Below are positions 20,812-32,570 of a stretch of DNA of 64,000 bases, one piece after another. Within the stretch, counting starts at the first letter, position 1, and every line of letters begins with the position of its first letter. The DNA comes from Rhizoclosmatium globosum. Taxonomy: Eukaryota > Chytridiomycota > Chytridiomycetes > Chytridiales > Chytriomycetaceae. The stretch lies in NCBI GenBank assembly GCA_002104985.1, contig MCGO01000198.1:1-64000 (forward strand). Direction: 5' to 3'. A program made the translations under genes and the position numbers. The notes below the pieces were generated by a model. It ran no database searches and was not told the origin of the DNA. It worked only from the letters and a program-made list of their open reading frames with translations.

Positions 20812-21906
20812 ATGGAGTCTGAGTCCGCATCCACGCCAGTGACTCCCAACAAACTCATCCCGCTCCTCCTCTTTGGCCTCCGCGATCCAAACTCGCATAT
20901 ACACATATTTGCACGTGATATTGATGCTTTCCGCCTCCTCCTGAAAGCTATATCCCTTCTCAACTTTGGTGTTTGGATTGAGCATTCCGTCCAGCCCAAG
21001 GATATCAAATATGCATCATGGAAAGGAAATGGCTTTGCGAAAGGAATGATTTGCTTTCCCGACGAGGTCAGATTTCCGGCGCCACTTCGCTCCGAGGATG
21101 GGTCACTGCAGGAGTTCCATGTGAACATGATGCCGTTTGAGATGACGAATCCAGATCTAATCGCTGCTGAGATGCTGCATGAACCGGGAAAATACTCCCA
21201 TAGCCATCTTGAGAATACTTTACCGCCAGAATGTAAGCGGTATGCTCAAATCATTGCAACATGTTTAAGGAGATGCAAGAGTTGAGTGTTCCCTCCCTTT
21301 CTCTCTCCTCCCTCTTTATTCTTGATACTAAAAAACAATGCAAATACAACAAAAGATGAATGGGGCAAAGTCGGATACCTCACGATCCACGAATCACTCG
21401 TGCAAGAAGGTGCCACGCAACGCCGTCCTGGTCTCCACATTGAGTCACCAGGAGCCTTAACCAAAAGCCCGCCCTTGAAAGCACACGCTTACCACAGGTG
21501 GTACTGTTGGGGCGGTGGTAAATTAGGAAACGGAATCGAAGGAGATGTGGACGAGTTTGGAAAAGTAAACGTGGAAGGTGGAATCTTCATGGCCTCCAAC
21601 TTGGATGACACATGTCGCGTGTGGGATTGTTTGGTCCGTGATCATGGGGATGTAACGTTTGCGTTGGGAGACATTGAACACATGAGAGGTGCAATTGGGG
21701 AGGGTGAGAATATGAAGGCAAATCAACTTGTTTGGATCACGGATCGGACGCCACATGAGTCATTGAGACAAAGTAAGCCTGGGTTTCGTCAGTTTTTTAG
21801 ACTTGTTACGAGTGAGTTGTCGGCTTGGTATCAACAGCACAACACACAGAACTCGGTTGGGACAAAGCCGGCTTGTGATATTATTCATGGGAACAAGTTC
21901 GATTGA
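20812..21906 (+). CDS. Conserved protein with cupin/2OG-oxygenase-like residues, unknown function
   Basis: The start ATG 20812 gives MESESASTPVTPN. The first exon runs to about 21232-21280. The second begins near 21354 and includes LTIHESLVQEG, GLHIESPG, GGIFMASNLDDTCRVWD, GDIEHMR, WITDRTPHESL and FRQFFRLVTSELSAWY. The order H-x-E (GLHIE), His (TPHE) and Arg (FRQFFR) with intervening glycine-rich turns resembles a double-stranded beta-helix metal site, but I do not recognise a named family. The exon junction is uncertain: either the strong donor AAT|GTAAGC at 21231 or a later one. The gene sits inside the F-box cluster without obvious relation to it. Confidence 0.6.
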
Positions 21907-22613
21907 TATTGTTTTACACTTTTCTTTTTCATGAGTTCATTTGTGTTCAAACTCGTTTCAGACATCCATCTCAAACTTGGAGGAATTCATGCGCTTCACG
22001 GACATCCATACACCACGCTACTCACTTCACACGGCGCCTCAACTTTAATGGCCCCATATTCCAGATGAAGCGTTGCGGGACGTGCAGCATAACTTGAACG
22101 ACTTCCGGATGATTGGAACACGCGACCAGACATCTGAAACTCCTTGTACTACATCTGATTACAATTCATGCCATCAAACAGACCTTGCATGGCTAAAGCG
22201 TAAAATCAGATCCGCAACTGTACATAGTTGTCACACATCATCCACCCACGTTTGAGTTGACCTCGGTGGAAGAGTTTCGAGACAGTGGTGATTTGATGCG
22301 ATTTGCTTTTGCAGGTGATTTGGAGGATTTGTTGGGTGGGAATGTTGCTTATTGGTGTTATGGTTCGTGGCACGCGAGTTGTGAGTAATCAGGCGGGGTA
22401 TTTGGCAGAGAGAGGTAGAAATAGGCATTGAAATCCGAGAAAAGTCATTGTTATTGAAGGTTTGCCTGTAAAACGTGATTCTTTATAATTGAGATGCTAT
22501 TTATTAGTCTATAGTTTAATAGACAGATCCCCTTCTTCACAATCTAACTTTGTTTTTGATTTGCAAATCCAGCTTCAAATTCATCATCTGTTTCGTGGTT
22601 TTTCGAAAGCAAG
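21907..22613 (+). other. Degraded coding remnant
   Basis: On the plus strand 22140-22390 reads, with one in-frame stop, HLKLLVLHLITIHAIKQTLHG and then DPQLYIVVTHHPPTFELTSV and EEFRDSGDLMRFAFAGDLED. This looks like former coding sequence but is interrupted upstream as well. I considered an RNA-dependent RNA polymerase N-terminus because of the HPPTFEL-type block, but the evidence is too thin. The remaining 200 bp before the next F-box gene hold no clear feature. Confidence 0.3.
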
Positions 22614-23603
22614 ATGGAGGGTCTTCCAAAAATAACACGGCCACACGAGTCAGTGCACATCCTCTCTCTCCCCCGCGAGATCCTCGATGGATTTGTTGCC
22701 TACCTGGACTCCAAATCAATGGTCCGCTTCTGTAGAGCAATTCCGCAGTTGAATGAGTACGCTGATGCTATCTTTGCCGTGGTCAAGGCATTCAATAACC
22801 GACTCTCCCTCTTTTGGCCCAACTTGAACATTTACCGAGAACCAAGGGACTTGTTTTTCATTCCAGAGAACGAGATCCTTGTTAGAAGGCTAGGGGCTCT
22901 TGTCTCTCGATTCAACGGCGTCACTGACTTTATTGGGACCTTTGGCAAGGAAAGGATTCCTCAAGTTTGTGCAATGGCTTCAAAAACAATCAATTTGTAC
23001 ATGAACTTCTTGATTGATAAGGATCAAGTTTGTTTGTGGGCGGAACAAGTCCTTCTTCAGCGGAAGCAAGTTCGTAACCTCACAATGGATTGTGTTGATC
23101 GTTCCGATGTTGGAATCTCAAGAATCACTCAAGCTGTCATTGATTGCAATCCAGAGCAGCTTTTTTGTGAATCAAGTGATATTGAGCTTCAAGACTTGAA
23201 TCAGTGTTCCAGGCTTCGGTGTCTAGAACTGGTCATCACCGAATTCAATCCAGAGAAACTAGCTTTATCTTCAATCATTCTTGAATTAAAGCATCTGAAG
23301 GAACTTGACCTCACATGTCGGGACATTGAAAAGAAACAGTTTTTGGATGTGGCGCGAGTTTTGGCTGGGACAGGAATCCGGAAAGTTCGATTTGAGCTTG
23401 ACGAAAGCATTGTAGATTTTGATGATCCTGAATGGGGAATCGAAAAGGATCCAGTCTATTTGGGAGAGGAGGAATTTGAATCGGCAGCTGTTTTGAAGAG
23501 CCAAGGGTTTGTCTTCATAGCGTCTGTCAAATTAAGGAACACGAGCGAACATGATGAAGAGGAATGGTATTATGAATTGGGCTTCTGGCATCGTCTTCAA
23601 TAA
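22614..23603 (+). CDS. F-box-like protein, paralogue 4
   Basis: 329 residues from ATG 22614. It is a near-duplicate of 17657-18628, with mostly conservative changes. Same F-box-like motif (LPREILDGFVAYLDSKSM at about residue 20-37), LRR-like body and GFWHRLQ end. The frame is intact over its full length. The two copies lie 4 kb apart in the same orientation, consistent with segmental duplication that did not include the genes between. Confidence 0.75.
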   Translation: MEGLPKITRPHESVHILSLPREILDGFVAYLDSKSMVRFCRAIPQLNEYADAIFAVVKAFNNRLSLFWPNLNIYREPRDLFFIPENEILVRRLGALVSRFNGVTDFIGTFGKERIPQVCAMASKTINLYMNFLIDKDQVCLWAEQVLLQRKQVRNLTMDCVDRSDVGISRITQAVIDCNPEQLFCESSDIELQDLNQCSRLRCLELVITEFNPEKLALSSIILELKHLKELDLTCRDIEKKQFLDVARVLAGTGIRKVRFELDESIVDFDDPEWGIEKDPVYLGEEEFESAAVLKSQGFVFIASVKLRNTSEHDEEEWYYELGFWHRLQ

Positions 23604-23699
23604 TTGTCAATAAATATACTCTGTTTTTCCTGAAAGATCTGGTCTAATAATATGCATGTATTCTCATTCCACCATGGATTATTGAATGAAACTAATACG

Positions 23700-23934
23700 C
23701 AAGTCGTTGCTAAGCTCGGAGCACGCTCGATTCAGTGGCATCACCAGAGACTGCGACGACCACAGAAGAATATCTCAAGTGTGTGTGCTATATCGTCAAA
23801 GAGAGTCCATTTAATTATCAACTTTGATATTGCGTGGCTATGGACTGTGCAGGTGCATCTTATGAGTGAGTTTGTCAAAAAAGGAGTGGATTTGGGACAC
23901 CTGATTTTACCATCGCGTGGCTATTGGAGGTGAG
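23700..23934 (+). pseudogene. Internally deleted F-box-like remnant
   Basis: The stretch reads KLGARSIQWHHQRLRR (an out-of-frame version of RLGALVSRFNG), then VCAISSKRVHLIINFDIAWLW, and jumps at MSEFVKKGVDL to the C-terminal part of a paralogue-2-type gene. F-box and LRR regions are missing. It lies just downstream of paralogue 4, like paralogue 2 lies downstream of paralogue 1, so it is probably the decayed duplicate of paralogue 2. Confidence 0.6.
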
Positions 23935-24124
23935 AATCAAACGAAGGAGTAAACAACAATAGCGAAAAATAAAGCCAATCAATCATAGATTTGGCGGCAT
24001 TCTAAGTTTACACTATAACTCGTTGTGGTGTCTCAGGTTGTCCAATTGACAACAAAATAGCGAGTAATGAGGCAGGATAAAAAAGGCATATGGAAAGCCA
24101 TTTCTTTCACTAGGATGTAATCCA

Positions 24125-24900
24125 TTATTTTTTCGTTGAAGGAGGCTCAAGGCTAAACAATTGAACGATACCACCAACCTGTTTTCCCATCCAAGACCTT
24201 TGTTTCGTGTTTGACAAACCCAGCCTGAACAACATCCAAACAGTCCGTTTCTCCAAAGAACCCAATAGAGTAAGTATTTTGAGTGACTTTGTTTGAGCAA
24301 TTCGTTCAGCAATAGATGTTCGAATATGATTTAAATACGCCAGAGATAGTTGACACAGGCGGGTACATTTGGGCATTACATCTATGAGAGTATCTTGGGC
24401 GACGCATTCCATTTTTTGAGGAGTCAGGTCAATCAAACTTTTTTGCATCTGTGCTGAGGTTGCAGGCCCCAGAGGCTGAAAGTGTTTATCAATGTACGAG
24501 AAGGAGACAACATCTTTTTCATGCAAAGCATCAACTTTGCCCAGAAGGTGAATATGTAAGCTATTTGAAAGGAATAATGGATGCGAAGACATATATTCGG
24601 GAGACTAGAGAGCACTCAGAGCAGCGTTGACTGACATCGTGTTGACGTTGAATGCCTTTTGCGGTGACGACATTGAAAGAGTGTTGAGGGGTTTGGACTC
24701 AATGATTGTAGAGCCACCAAACCGATGCATCATTTTCCAAAAGCTGTGCGGAATATCTCTTAGAATAGAATCTGAATCCGGTCTGTAAGGGTCAATGGGG
24801 ACGTCAGGCCAGATGTTTGCAAGTGGGAGGCTTGTTGCGATGCCAGTCTTGTGGAGAGCATTTTCCTTTGGAAAAAATGAAGTTCCGACCACTGAATTGT
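24125..24900 (-). pseudogene. Decayed F-box-like gene of paral. 3 type
   Basis: Two reading frames on the minus strand match paralogue 3: SLPLANIWPDVPID and SILRDIPHSFWKMMHRFGGSTII (upper part) and then QMQKSLIDLTPQKMECVAQDTLIDVMPKCTRL (lower part). The F-box segment is absent and the two parts are in different frames. With 17.6-20.5 kb this gives a repeated order (type 1, type 2, type 3), so the three-gene block seems to have been duplicated as a unit. Confidence 0.6.
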
Positions 24901-24916
24901 CAAGCACACCGACCAC

Positions 24917-26020
24917 TCATACACACACGTTACATCTCATACGTAGAAGCCTCGTATTATCCCTAACGCGAAGGGTTTTGGTTGTGACGTATATGCGGTG
25001 TAATGGTAGTGATAGGTACTCGAAGGGACTCATGAGAAGAGGAAAAACTTTTGAACATTGGCATACGGAGGATGGTTCCAAATGCAGAAGGATCAAGGAG
25101 ATCAGTCTCACCTATGTGGCCAAGAGAATGGCGTCGCTGAGTGGAACGTGGCATTGTATGAAAAACGAAAATCACTATAAATACCATTAAAAGACAAAAG
25201 ACCGGGAAAGTATAAAAGCAAAATAAATAATTGGACGAAGAAAGTATCTGATTTGGACAACGTATGAAGTTCGCTTACTATAAGAGAATGTAGCCAACTT
25301 CCTCGATAACCAATGCCAACTGAATCAAAGTGGGTACAGTCCTTATCACATTTGAGAAGGTGAGGTGACGTTGAGAAAACAAAACCAAGCACCTTACGAC
25401 GCCTCTTTCCTTCCACTGTCTCGTACACGGTCTCTTCAAACCATTCGTCGAATGTTTGGCAATATGGTCATTGTGGGACCGCTCGTCGTGGTCGACGTAC
25501 TTCTGCTGCATGTTGTTCGAATTTGATTCAGGTTGCGACTTGTTCGACGAGCGACTTATCGCCAGGTTGGCGTTGGACGAGGCTTTGCAGAAAGGTGACG
25601 CATTGCGTCGTTGTTGTTGGCTTTTACTGAGTCTCGTCATATGGTAGGGACAATTTGAAGTGACAACGTGTTGCTTTTTTGGGATACTTGCTTGAATGTT
25701 TTCAGAACGTCGAAGACTTATCCAAAAGCCACCAAATTTTAGAATCCAGCTTCGATAGAGTAATGCTCAAGATGTCCGAGGCTGAAATGCCGATTTTGAC
25801 GATCTTTCTCAGTTAACGATTCGTAATGGGTGCTACGAAAATATGAAATGAATGTATTGAGCATAATCAAAACAAACAATGTAATAGAATACGCGGAAAA
25901 GAAGTGGAAAGGAACAGATTCTATCTCAAAAAGAAAAGGTCGAGAATTAAGGACGGAATTTAGAAAAAACAACTATAGGAAATATCAAAGCGTACTTTGC
26001 GAGGTAAAAGACCCTCAACG
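24917..26020. other. Weak coding signal, no gene assigned
   Basis: On the minus strand an exon-like stretch starts with ATG at about 25640 (MTRLSKSQQQRRNASPF, basic and Gln-rich) and meets a donor-like GTAAGG near 25399. A different frame reads QTFDEWFEETVYETVEGKRRRKVLGF over the same area. Neither can be extended into a convincing gene. Nothing else is recognised. Confidence 0.3.
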
Positions 26021-28711
26021 ATGAGTTTGGCGGGGCTAACTCAACTGCTACAACTACTATACATCGCCATCGCGTCGTCAACGTTTCATGTAGGCACTCT
26101 GCGTATATTTCATGATTGGAATTGCTGGTTGCGAAACAACATCTGACGAGTTGAATTCTAAGGGTGAGCCATACTATGCAGCATATGAGCTTTTATGATT
26201 CAACTTCATTGTAGTTAGGCAGCTTCCCGTCCTGCAGCCATTTGATATGGCTTCCTTGTTGCATAAAAGTCACGGTGGTATGAGGCACAGAAAGGACGGT
26301 CTTAACAACCACGAGATGAAAGCTGCAGCCAAGTCACTGAATCTCGAAGAGTACCTGTTTCGCGCTCCCATTTCGTTCAAAGATGCCAAGCAGAAGCGTC
26401 GCTACGCAAATGATAACGATTGGAACCAATGCTTGTTTGCAAATCAGAATGTTGCGATGGAGATAATGGAATGTGTACGTAAGCGCGGCTTTATCTGCAT
26501 CATTGTGGATTCTCAGGTTTCCAAGTTTGTACTCCCCTGTTGAAAGTATGAAGCTCACCACCACTTAGAAGAATGGACCGAGAACTTGTGCCTACGCATT
26601 CGTACATAATGGTTGTTGAAGCATCCTCCATTTTGTTGTACAATCCGCATCCAAACGAATTCTTTTGGCCCCCTGCTACATACCCTCTCATCAATCAGCT
26701 CACAAAACAATATTTGGACTACGTCGGAGTTGTGAACGGAGCACAAAAAACAGGTTCTGACTGCTGCTACAGGTATGTGTCTGTATTTTCGCTATGCAGG
26801 GTAAATAAAGTCAAGTAGGTGTCTGGATTTTGTCGAGCAATATTCTCGTCTTCCGTCCAATGCGGGTCTGCCTAGATTGCAACATCAAATGTTTCAATTT
26901 ATTTTGCACAACGGAAACCTTCCCTTGTCAACCAAGAAAGCCAGAAGAGCCCTTTACAGCAAACGATACGATCCAGGCAAGGCCATCAAGGTTGCAGCAT
27001 TAGATTCCGGCCACTGTCTCAGAGACTCTGAAGATTCTGAAGAGGAGATGTATGTTTTATTATCTGACTTTGAATAAAACCGTGCTCTTTTTATCTTGTC
27101 CGAAACTTTGCAACAAAGAGGTACGTCCCCAACCGCAGTTGTTCCTTGACGACATCAGACGAATAACCTGCCTTGTTTCTAGCCCGATACTTCACAAGAA
27201 GCCGCAGCAATAATATTGTTCTCTTGTCTCACCCATCCTGTCAAACTGGTCAAAGTGTGATTGCAGGTAAGAAGCCCATCCCCCGGCCGCGTCCTTCGCA
27301 AGAAGCAATATACCGTCAAAGAGAGCGGTTTGGTTACGTATTTGGCGTGATTGTATCGGAGCTGTAGACTTCTTAGTGATGGCCTTGAAGGTGACTCTCC
27401 TCACCAACAAATCGAGGCTGGCGCACTTCGGAGACTACGGCTTTGGTCCAACGCATGGTAAATTACGGAGGCTAGACAAAGCGTATCGAAAGCTTTTACG
27501 AGCTAATGGAAGTCAATTTGCTCCTCTTCTCTTGGCAAGTACTAACTTCAACATTATGGAGGCAGACTATATGATGGAGGCGGCCAAGGTTTACACAGAG
27601 CGCAAAAGCAAACGCGCAGCATACAAAATGCGAAAGAAGCAGCAAAGAGATGCAAACAACGGTATGATGCTTTGGTTGACAGGCGAGTTTCTAATGTACA
27701 TCAATGAACAGAATCAAGCACAGACATCAAGAATCCAGAGCACGTTAAATGGGAGACAGAGTTTGTGACGCACAAGTATATTCCTGAGCCAAAGAAAAAT
27801 ACGACTTTCTCTCTTCCAAAGCTCTTTACAGACAAGAGCATTCGTTTCGGCCAAGTCGTAGACACTACCAACCGTAATAGAGCGGTCTTATTTCTGTGAG
27901 TGGAATGGGTTTTTGCCGTGAGCTAAAAGTTTGCTGTTTGGGAAGGTACAGAAGAGTGGTTCCTCGTGTCCTTTTCCTGGGAGAGTCAACCAAGGCATAT
28001 GCAGGATTTGGTTCCGTATTTCTTGGCACTTGGCGAAGATATTGTAAACATCTCTTCACAACTGGCGATTCGAAGAAACTAGTGTCATCTGATTTGGAGG
28101 CCGATGTGGTTAATGATTTGGGGCCCCTCCTTGGCTTTCTACAGAACTTTTTGAAGAAGAATCTCCCGGTGCTATACCACCATCACCTCCGTCTCCGTAA
28201 ACTTCTTCAAAAACACAAAGAAATTGTGAAGCAAGACGTTGCATCATTCGCCACCAAAACTGATTTGTCGTCGTCTCAACTCGGCATTTTGGAGGATTCG
28301 TTCTTGGGGATCTTTAACTTGGTCTGTATCGGTCATAAATCAGGAAGGTCGATGGACTTTCATCGCGACGTAAACAACCTTGCTTTTGGCTACAATATTG
28401 TCTTGCCCTTTGGAGAATTCGAAGGTGGGGCAATGCAGTTTCCTGGAATGAATTTTGAGGTGGATGTTCTTCCAGGGGATATTCTTGTGTTTGACGCAGA
28501 GTTTTATCAACACTGCTTGAGCCAAGTGAACGGAAATCGCTATTCAGTTATTGTGTTTGGTTGCAAGAACGCTGGAGATGAACTCTATGGAGAAAACGGG
28601 TTAGACGAAGCCAAGTTGGTGTCTGGAACAAACGTGACGGACGACTGGTTTGCAAAAGAGGGTTTAGTTAGATATTTTAATCCAATGGAAGGAAGAAATA
28701 AAGAAGGATAA
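26021..28711 (+). CDS. TET/JBP-like 2OG-Fe(II) dioxygenase (multi-exon, joints partly unresolved)
   Basis: The putative start ATG 26021 gives MSLAGLTQLLQLL. Exons can be followed through 26215-26516, 26566-26772, 26820-27048 and 27376-27663, then 27722-27891 (donor TTTCT|GTGAGT), to a last exon ending at 28711. The last exon has the catalytic core: MDFHRD (HxD), FGYNIVLPFGEFEGGAMQFPG, VLPGDILVFDAEF, YQHCLSQVNGNRYSVIVFG (distal His and 2OG-binding Arg). The GxF.GG..xP...PGD..xF arrangement matches TET/JBP-type DNA dioxygenases that oxidise methylpyrimidines. The middle of the protein is basic and helical. A frame change near 28075 and an unresolved joint around 27050-27370 leave it open whether the gene is intact. 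It converges on the OTU/Ulp1 gene, 263 bp between stops. Confidence 0.6.
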
Positions 28712-28974
28712 AAAAAATTCTTTCTACAAAGTAGTACACCCAAAAAGTAGCAAACCAATCAGCACAATCAACACGTACTCCTATTGTTTTTAGTTGATGT
28801 TGGGAGCAAAGAAAATTTGGAAGCAGCGAACGTGCAAGTGTTCACCTTACAGTGTTTGTCAAACAACTCATCTATATAACGTACGGCGCGCTTAAAAATC
28901 CCAACAAACAACAAAATCTAGTATTTATTAATGTAATTAAGCTATGTGATGCTTCTTTTTTTGTCTGAGTTGCT
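28712..28974. other. 3' flanks between convergent genes
   Basis: AT-rich spacer between the dioxygenase and the OTU/Ulp1 gene. No inverted repeats or further coding sequence noticed. Confidence 0.5.
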
Positions 28975-31900
28975 TTACTCTTGAAAATAAGAATTCGCTT
29001 CTTCTCTTCGCCTGATACCCGAAGCCATGATTTGACGAAGTGTAAGCATCTTTGACACCCATTTCTCATAAACCTTTCCATGGATCCTTTGAGAGGAATT
29101 TATGGACACCGGCATAACCCCCTCTTTCAATTTTGTCATTTGCTCCTTTGCAACAGACCAACGGAATTCAGCTAATAGTTTCGACGCCTCCGGCATTACA
29201 ACGTAAGTCATGAGTCTGTCAATTTCTAGATCATCAAAGACATTGTTTCTTCGATTCCTCAATATGGTTTGTCGACGTAATCCAATATTTGCTAGAACTT
29301 CTTCTTCATACCCCACGTTGTCAGGCATATTATTGACATCAGAGGAAGACTCATTCCGGAACGCGGAAAGATTTAGTTTGTTTTTCAAGTATTTCTGCAC
29401 GGCGTCTTCATAGCAATCATCAACTCCGAACTTTCCAGTGATGTCCATTTTGTACTTTTCAACAAATTCCTTTTCCTGTGGCTTAAGATGGACAGCATCG
29501 TACCGCAAAGAAGCTAGCTGCATATTCTTGGCTTTACCAGTCAGGAAGGCTTTCATGGCGCGCGAAGGCAGCTTTTTGTCCAAAATTTGTTGTAGAACTG
29601 GAATGAAGGATTCAATATTAGTGAGAAGTGATTGAGGTATTTCGAGGGTGGAATTCATTTCATCATTATGGTAGTGGTCTGTCGCATCTGGATGCAGACA
29701 ACAGGAGACAAATAAGTTTTCTTGTCTCTGTGTGACTATGGATTCACGCGATAATGGCGGCGGCTGCGGTTGATCCTCAGGAGCCTCAAGTTTGAAAAGA
29801 CAGGATTGTGGGTCATAGTTCAAAACTCGACAAGGATCTATAAAATTATTAATTCTTATGTTGACAAATTGTAGCTTACAGTAAAATTTGTTGTCAGTGT
29901 CCTCATTGCTAAGTTCGCACCATGTCGCAAACACGCAATCGTCTTTTCGGATATCCGTTGTGTACCACTTATACTCTCCGTCTTCAGTATCATGATCGTC
30001 AAGAAAGTCAGGCTGTTTTGGTGGGGTCAAATTGTTTTGCGGATATGTACTTCGGTTTGTTGCTGGCGCTTCCTTCATCTTTTGAGCCACCATCAAGAGG
30101 TTCTCCTGGGCATCCTTTACTTCCAAGGCTTCTTTCTCAATGCGAGACATTGCTTCTTCAACACTCTCCCCCTCATTCATCAATACCTCAGCTTCATCAG
30201 TATTGGATCGTAAAACCAATTCAAGCATTGACATATCATCACACCAATACTTTGGATAGCGCGTCACGTCAGGTGGAAGCAGTGAGGTGCCTTCTGCAGC
30301 CACAGGTAGTTGCTGCGAAATAGAAACAAGTACTCCAGCAGCTTCAGTAACACTCTTGCTCCGTACAAATGTATTTTTGTGTGGCACATTTCCATGGCTC
30401 AATGATTCCTTCAACGCATTGGTATTGTCTGATTCTATCGCTACTTTATGTATCTCTGCTTTAATGTCCATGAGACCCTTCTGGTCTTGAGTTTTTTTTG
30501 TGCTCTTTTTGCTTTTTGGGCGTACGTTGTCCAATGCGTAGACATTATCACTGACGTTTCCAGAATTGCAATCAGTCTGTGCATCCATTTGTGCATGGAG
30601 CACTAATGCCTTCGAGAGTGTTGCAAAGGCTCGGAATCGTAGCTCTGATGAAGACGGAATACAAGGTTGAACCAGTTTTTGTTTCCATATTGTCGGCTCA
30701 TTGCATACTACTCCTGCATAGAACCAAACATGGAGGCCACAGTCAAAACTGTTGTCTTGCTTAGATACAGCAATGTGCTCCACGCGAAAATCAGTTGGAA
30801 TGGGAGCAAGATCCAGTTCTTCGACCAACAAGGGAACGAAGGAAACAAACGCGGCTTCAACTTAAACGCGTGTTAGTGATGCTCTTATCTTACAGCCATA
30901 TAACTCACCTTCTGGATACTTTTGCTTCAATGAACAAACCACCGACAACTTTGATTCTTCACAGTCAACAATCACAAGTATCCAATGGTTCCCGGTATGG
31001 ACCGGAAACAGCAAAATGTTTGGTATCACACGTCTTTGTCTTCTGTAAAAGTCTTTTTGACTCCGTATTTCACGTCTGTTTCTGTCTATAACTAATGTTG
31101 CGTTCGTCATCATATGTACCGACGAAAAAAAGAATGTGTTGAAGACAACAGCAGAATAAGACGGAAGTAGAAGACCAAGTGCATTCAAGACCTGATATAA
31201 AGAAAGGCTGAGTTAAACAAAGGCGTACAAATGAATATTTACGTCTGAAGATATCCAGTACTTCTGCACCGAATCGTTTGCAATATATGGATACAGTCTC
31301 TGAAGTTCTCTGCTGTGAATAATGTCATTCACTCCGTTTGGAGTAACCAATTTCCACTCAGTCCAGGTTGTCAGAATAGACCGAATACTGCTTACATCCA
31401 CAGGAAATTGTGCCTCGAAGTTTGTCAGCCAATCTGCAACCTCTGCTGGTAAGCAAGGGGAAATTTCTTTCGAAGTCACAAGGTTTGAGAAAGGAACAGC
31501 AATATCAGAGGCTTTCAATACTTCCGATGGGCTAGTTTTGGTCTTGGCACATATGATTGTTGAGCCATCCAACAATAGATCCGATAAATCAATCAGAATA
31601 ACATGTTGAACCGCCTTTTTGGGAGTGTATTGCAGCATTGTTCCTGGCTTGATTTGAGTGATGTGAAACAATTTGCTGACTTCAAGCTGTGTTATCATCG
31701 AGCATACTGACTGTCCTTGGAAACATAGAGCAAAGGTCTTCCTTTGAATAACCATAGTCAAAACGGCAGGACAAAATAGATCTTTTTTGAATGGGGCCCA
31801 GACAGGTGTTTTGATTGGAGGCAATTCAGCGTTTGATCCAACCTCAAGATGACAGAAATATCCCTGGTCAACAACTCCTATTACAATGATGCTCAATGAC

Positions 31901-32382
31901 GGAATAGTGTGGTAGGCAATGATGTGTGTATTGAGGCTTATGTTTGTTGGGTGTGAAATCTCCACAACAATCATCGGAATCCCAAACTTTTGACTGAAGG
32001 CCTTACAAATTTGAATCCAGGAGGCGCAGCTGCCAACAATCTTCTCCATTATTGTTGTAACGTCTAATGCTGATGAAAACGGGCAAGAAACCGCTGTTGT
32101 TTTTGAGGCTGTAAACAGGAGGGAATATAAAGCTCGATTTCCATCTCTGTCTCGATCTATGAATCGATCCTTAACTGTGAATCCGGATTTTTTAAATTCG
32201 ACTTCATTGTTGAGTATGAATGTAGTGTGAGGCTGCTTGATGACAGGTACAATGCTTGGAACTAAGAACGTTTCTGGTAGGACGCCAGTCTCTAAAAACT
32301 TCAGGGCCTGAACAAAGTCATCATTTGTAAGCTCTGATACAGGTATCTTTCTCTTATCAAATGGCAGGACTTTTTTGGCCAT
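28975..32382 (-). CDS. Large protein with OTU-like domain and Ulp1 (C48) protease domain
   Basis: The start is ATG 32382. Three exons are joined by introns at about 31189-31240 (donor GAC|GTAAAT, branch TTTAAC) and 30840-30893 (GTGAGT donor, CTAAC branch). The N-terminal part has an OTU-like block (RFIDRDRDGNRALYSLLF ... GYFCHLEV) in which the expected DGNC cysteine is absent, so that domain looks inactive. It is followed by an Ulp1 fold: YWISSDV then LNALGLLLPS, HTGNHWILVIVD (catalytic His and Asp) and QDNSFDCGLHVWFY (catalytic Cys). The C-terminal 500 residues are acidic with coiled-coil segments and a basic end. SUMO-protease and OTU domains are common in proteins of eukaryotic DNA transposons, which fits the dioxygenase neighbour. 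No transposase is seen. Confidence 0.75.
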
Positions 32383-32570
32383 CACAGATTGGCTTATTTC
32401 TCATATTAGCAAAGTCGGAACCAAGAATTAAGAACACTCACAATTCTGTCCCATATGGAAAAAAAAGTACATCGACTTTCTTTTTTTGAGCCATCCCGCG
32501 GTTGACAACAATACCAGGAATGACACGAGACTTTCGGCTCTTTAAATTACCGCCAAAACCAAACAAGCAA
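32383..32570. promoter_or_regulatory. Divergent promoter region, OTU/Ulp1 and NAC-alpha
   Basis: 188 bp between divergent starts. The NAC-alpha side has TTTAAATTACCGCC about 30 bp before its ATG. No further motif is recognised. Confidence 0.3.

Noticed and set aside
22140..22390. RNA-dependent RNA polymerase fragment
   Set aside because: Only one short block is suggestive; the catalytic region is absent and the frame has a stop.
26021..32382. KDZ or other transposase in the dioxygenase/Ulp1 region
   Set aside because: No RNase H-like catalytic motifs or terminal inverted repeats were found at the borders, so I did not call a complete transposon.
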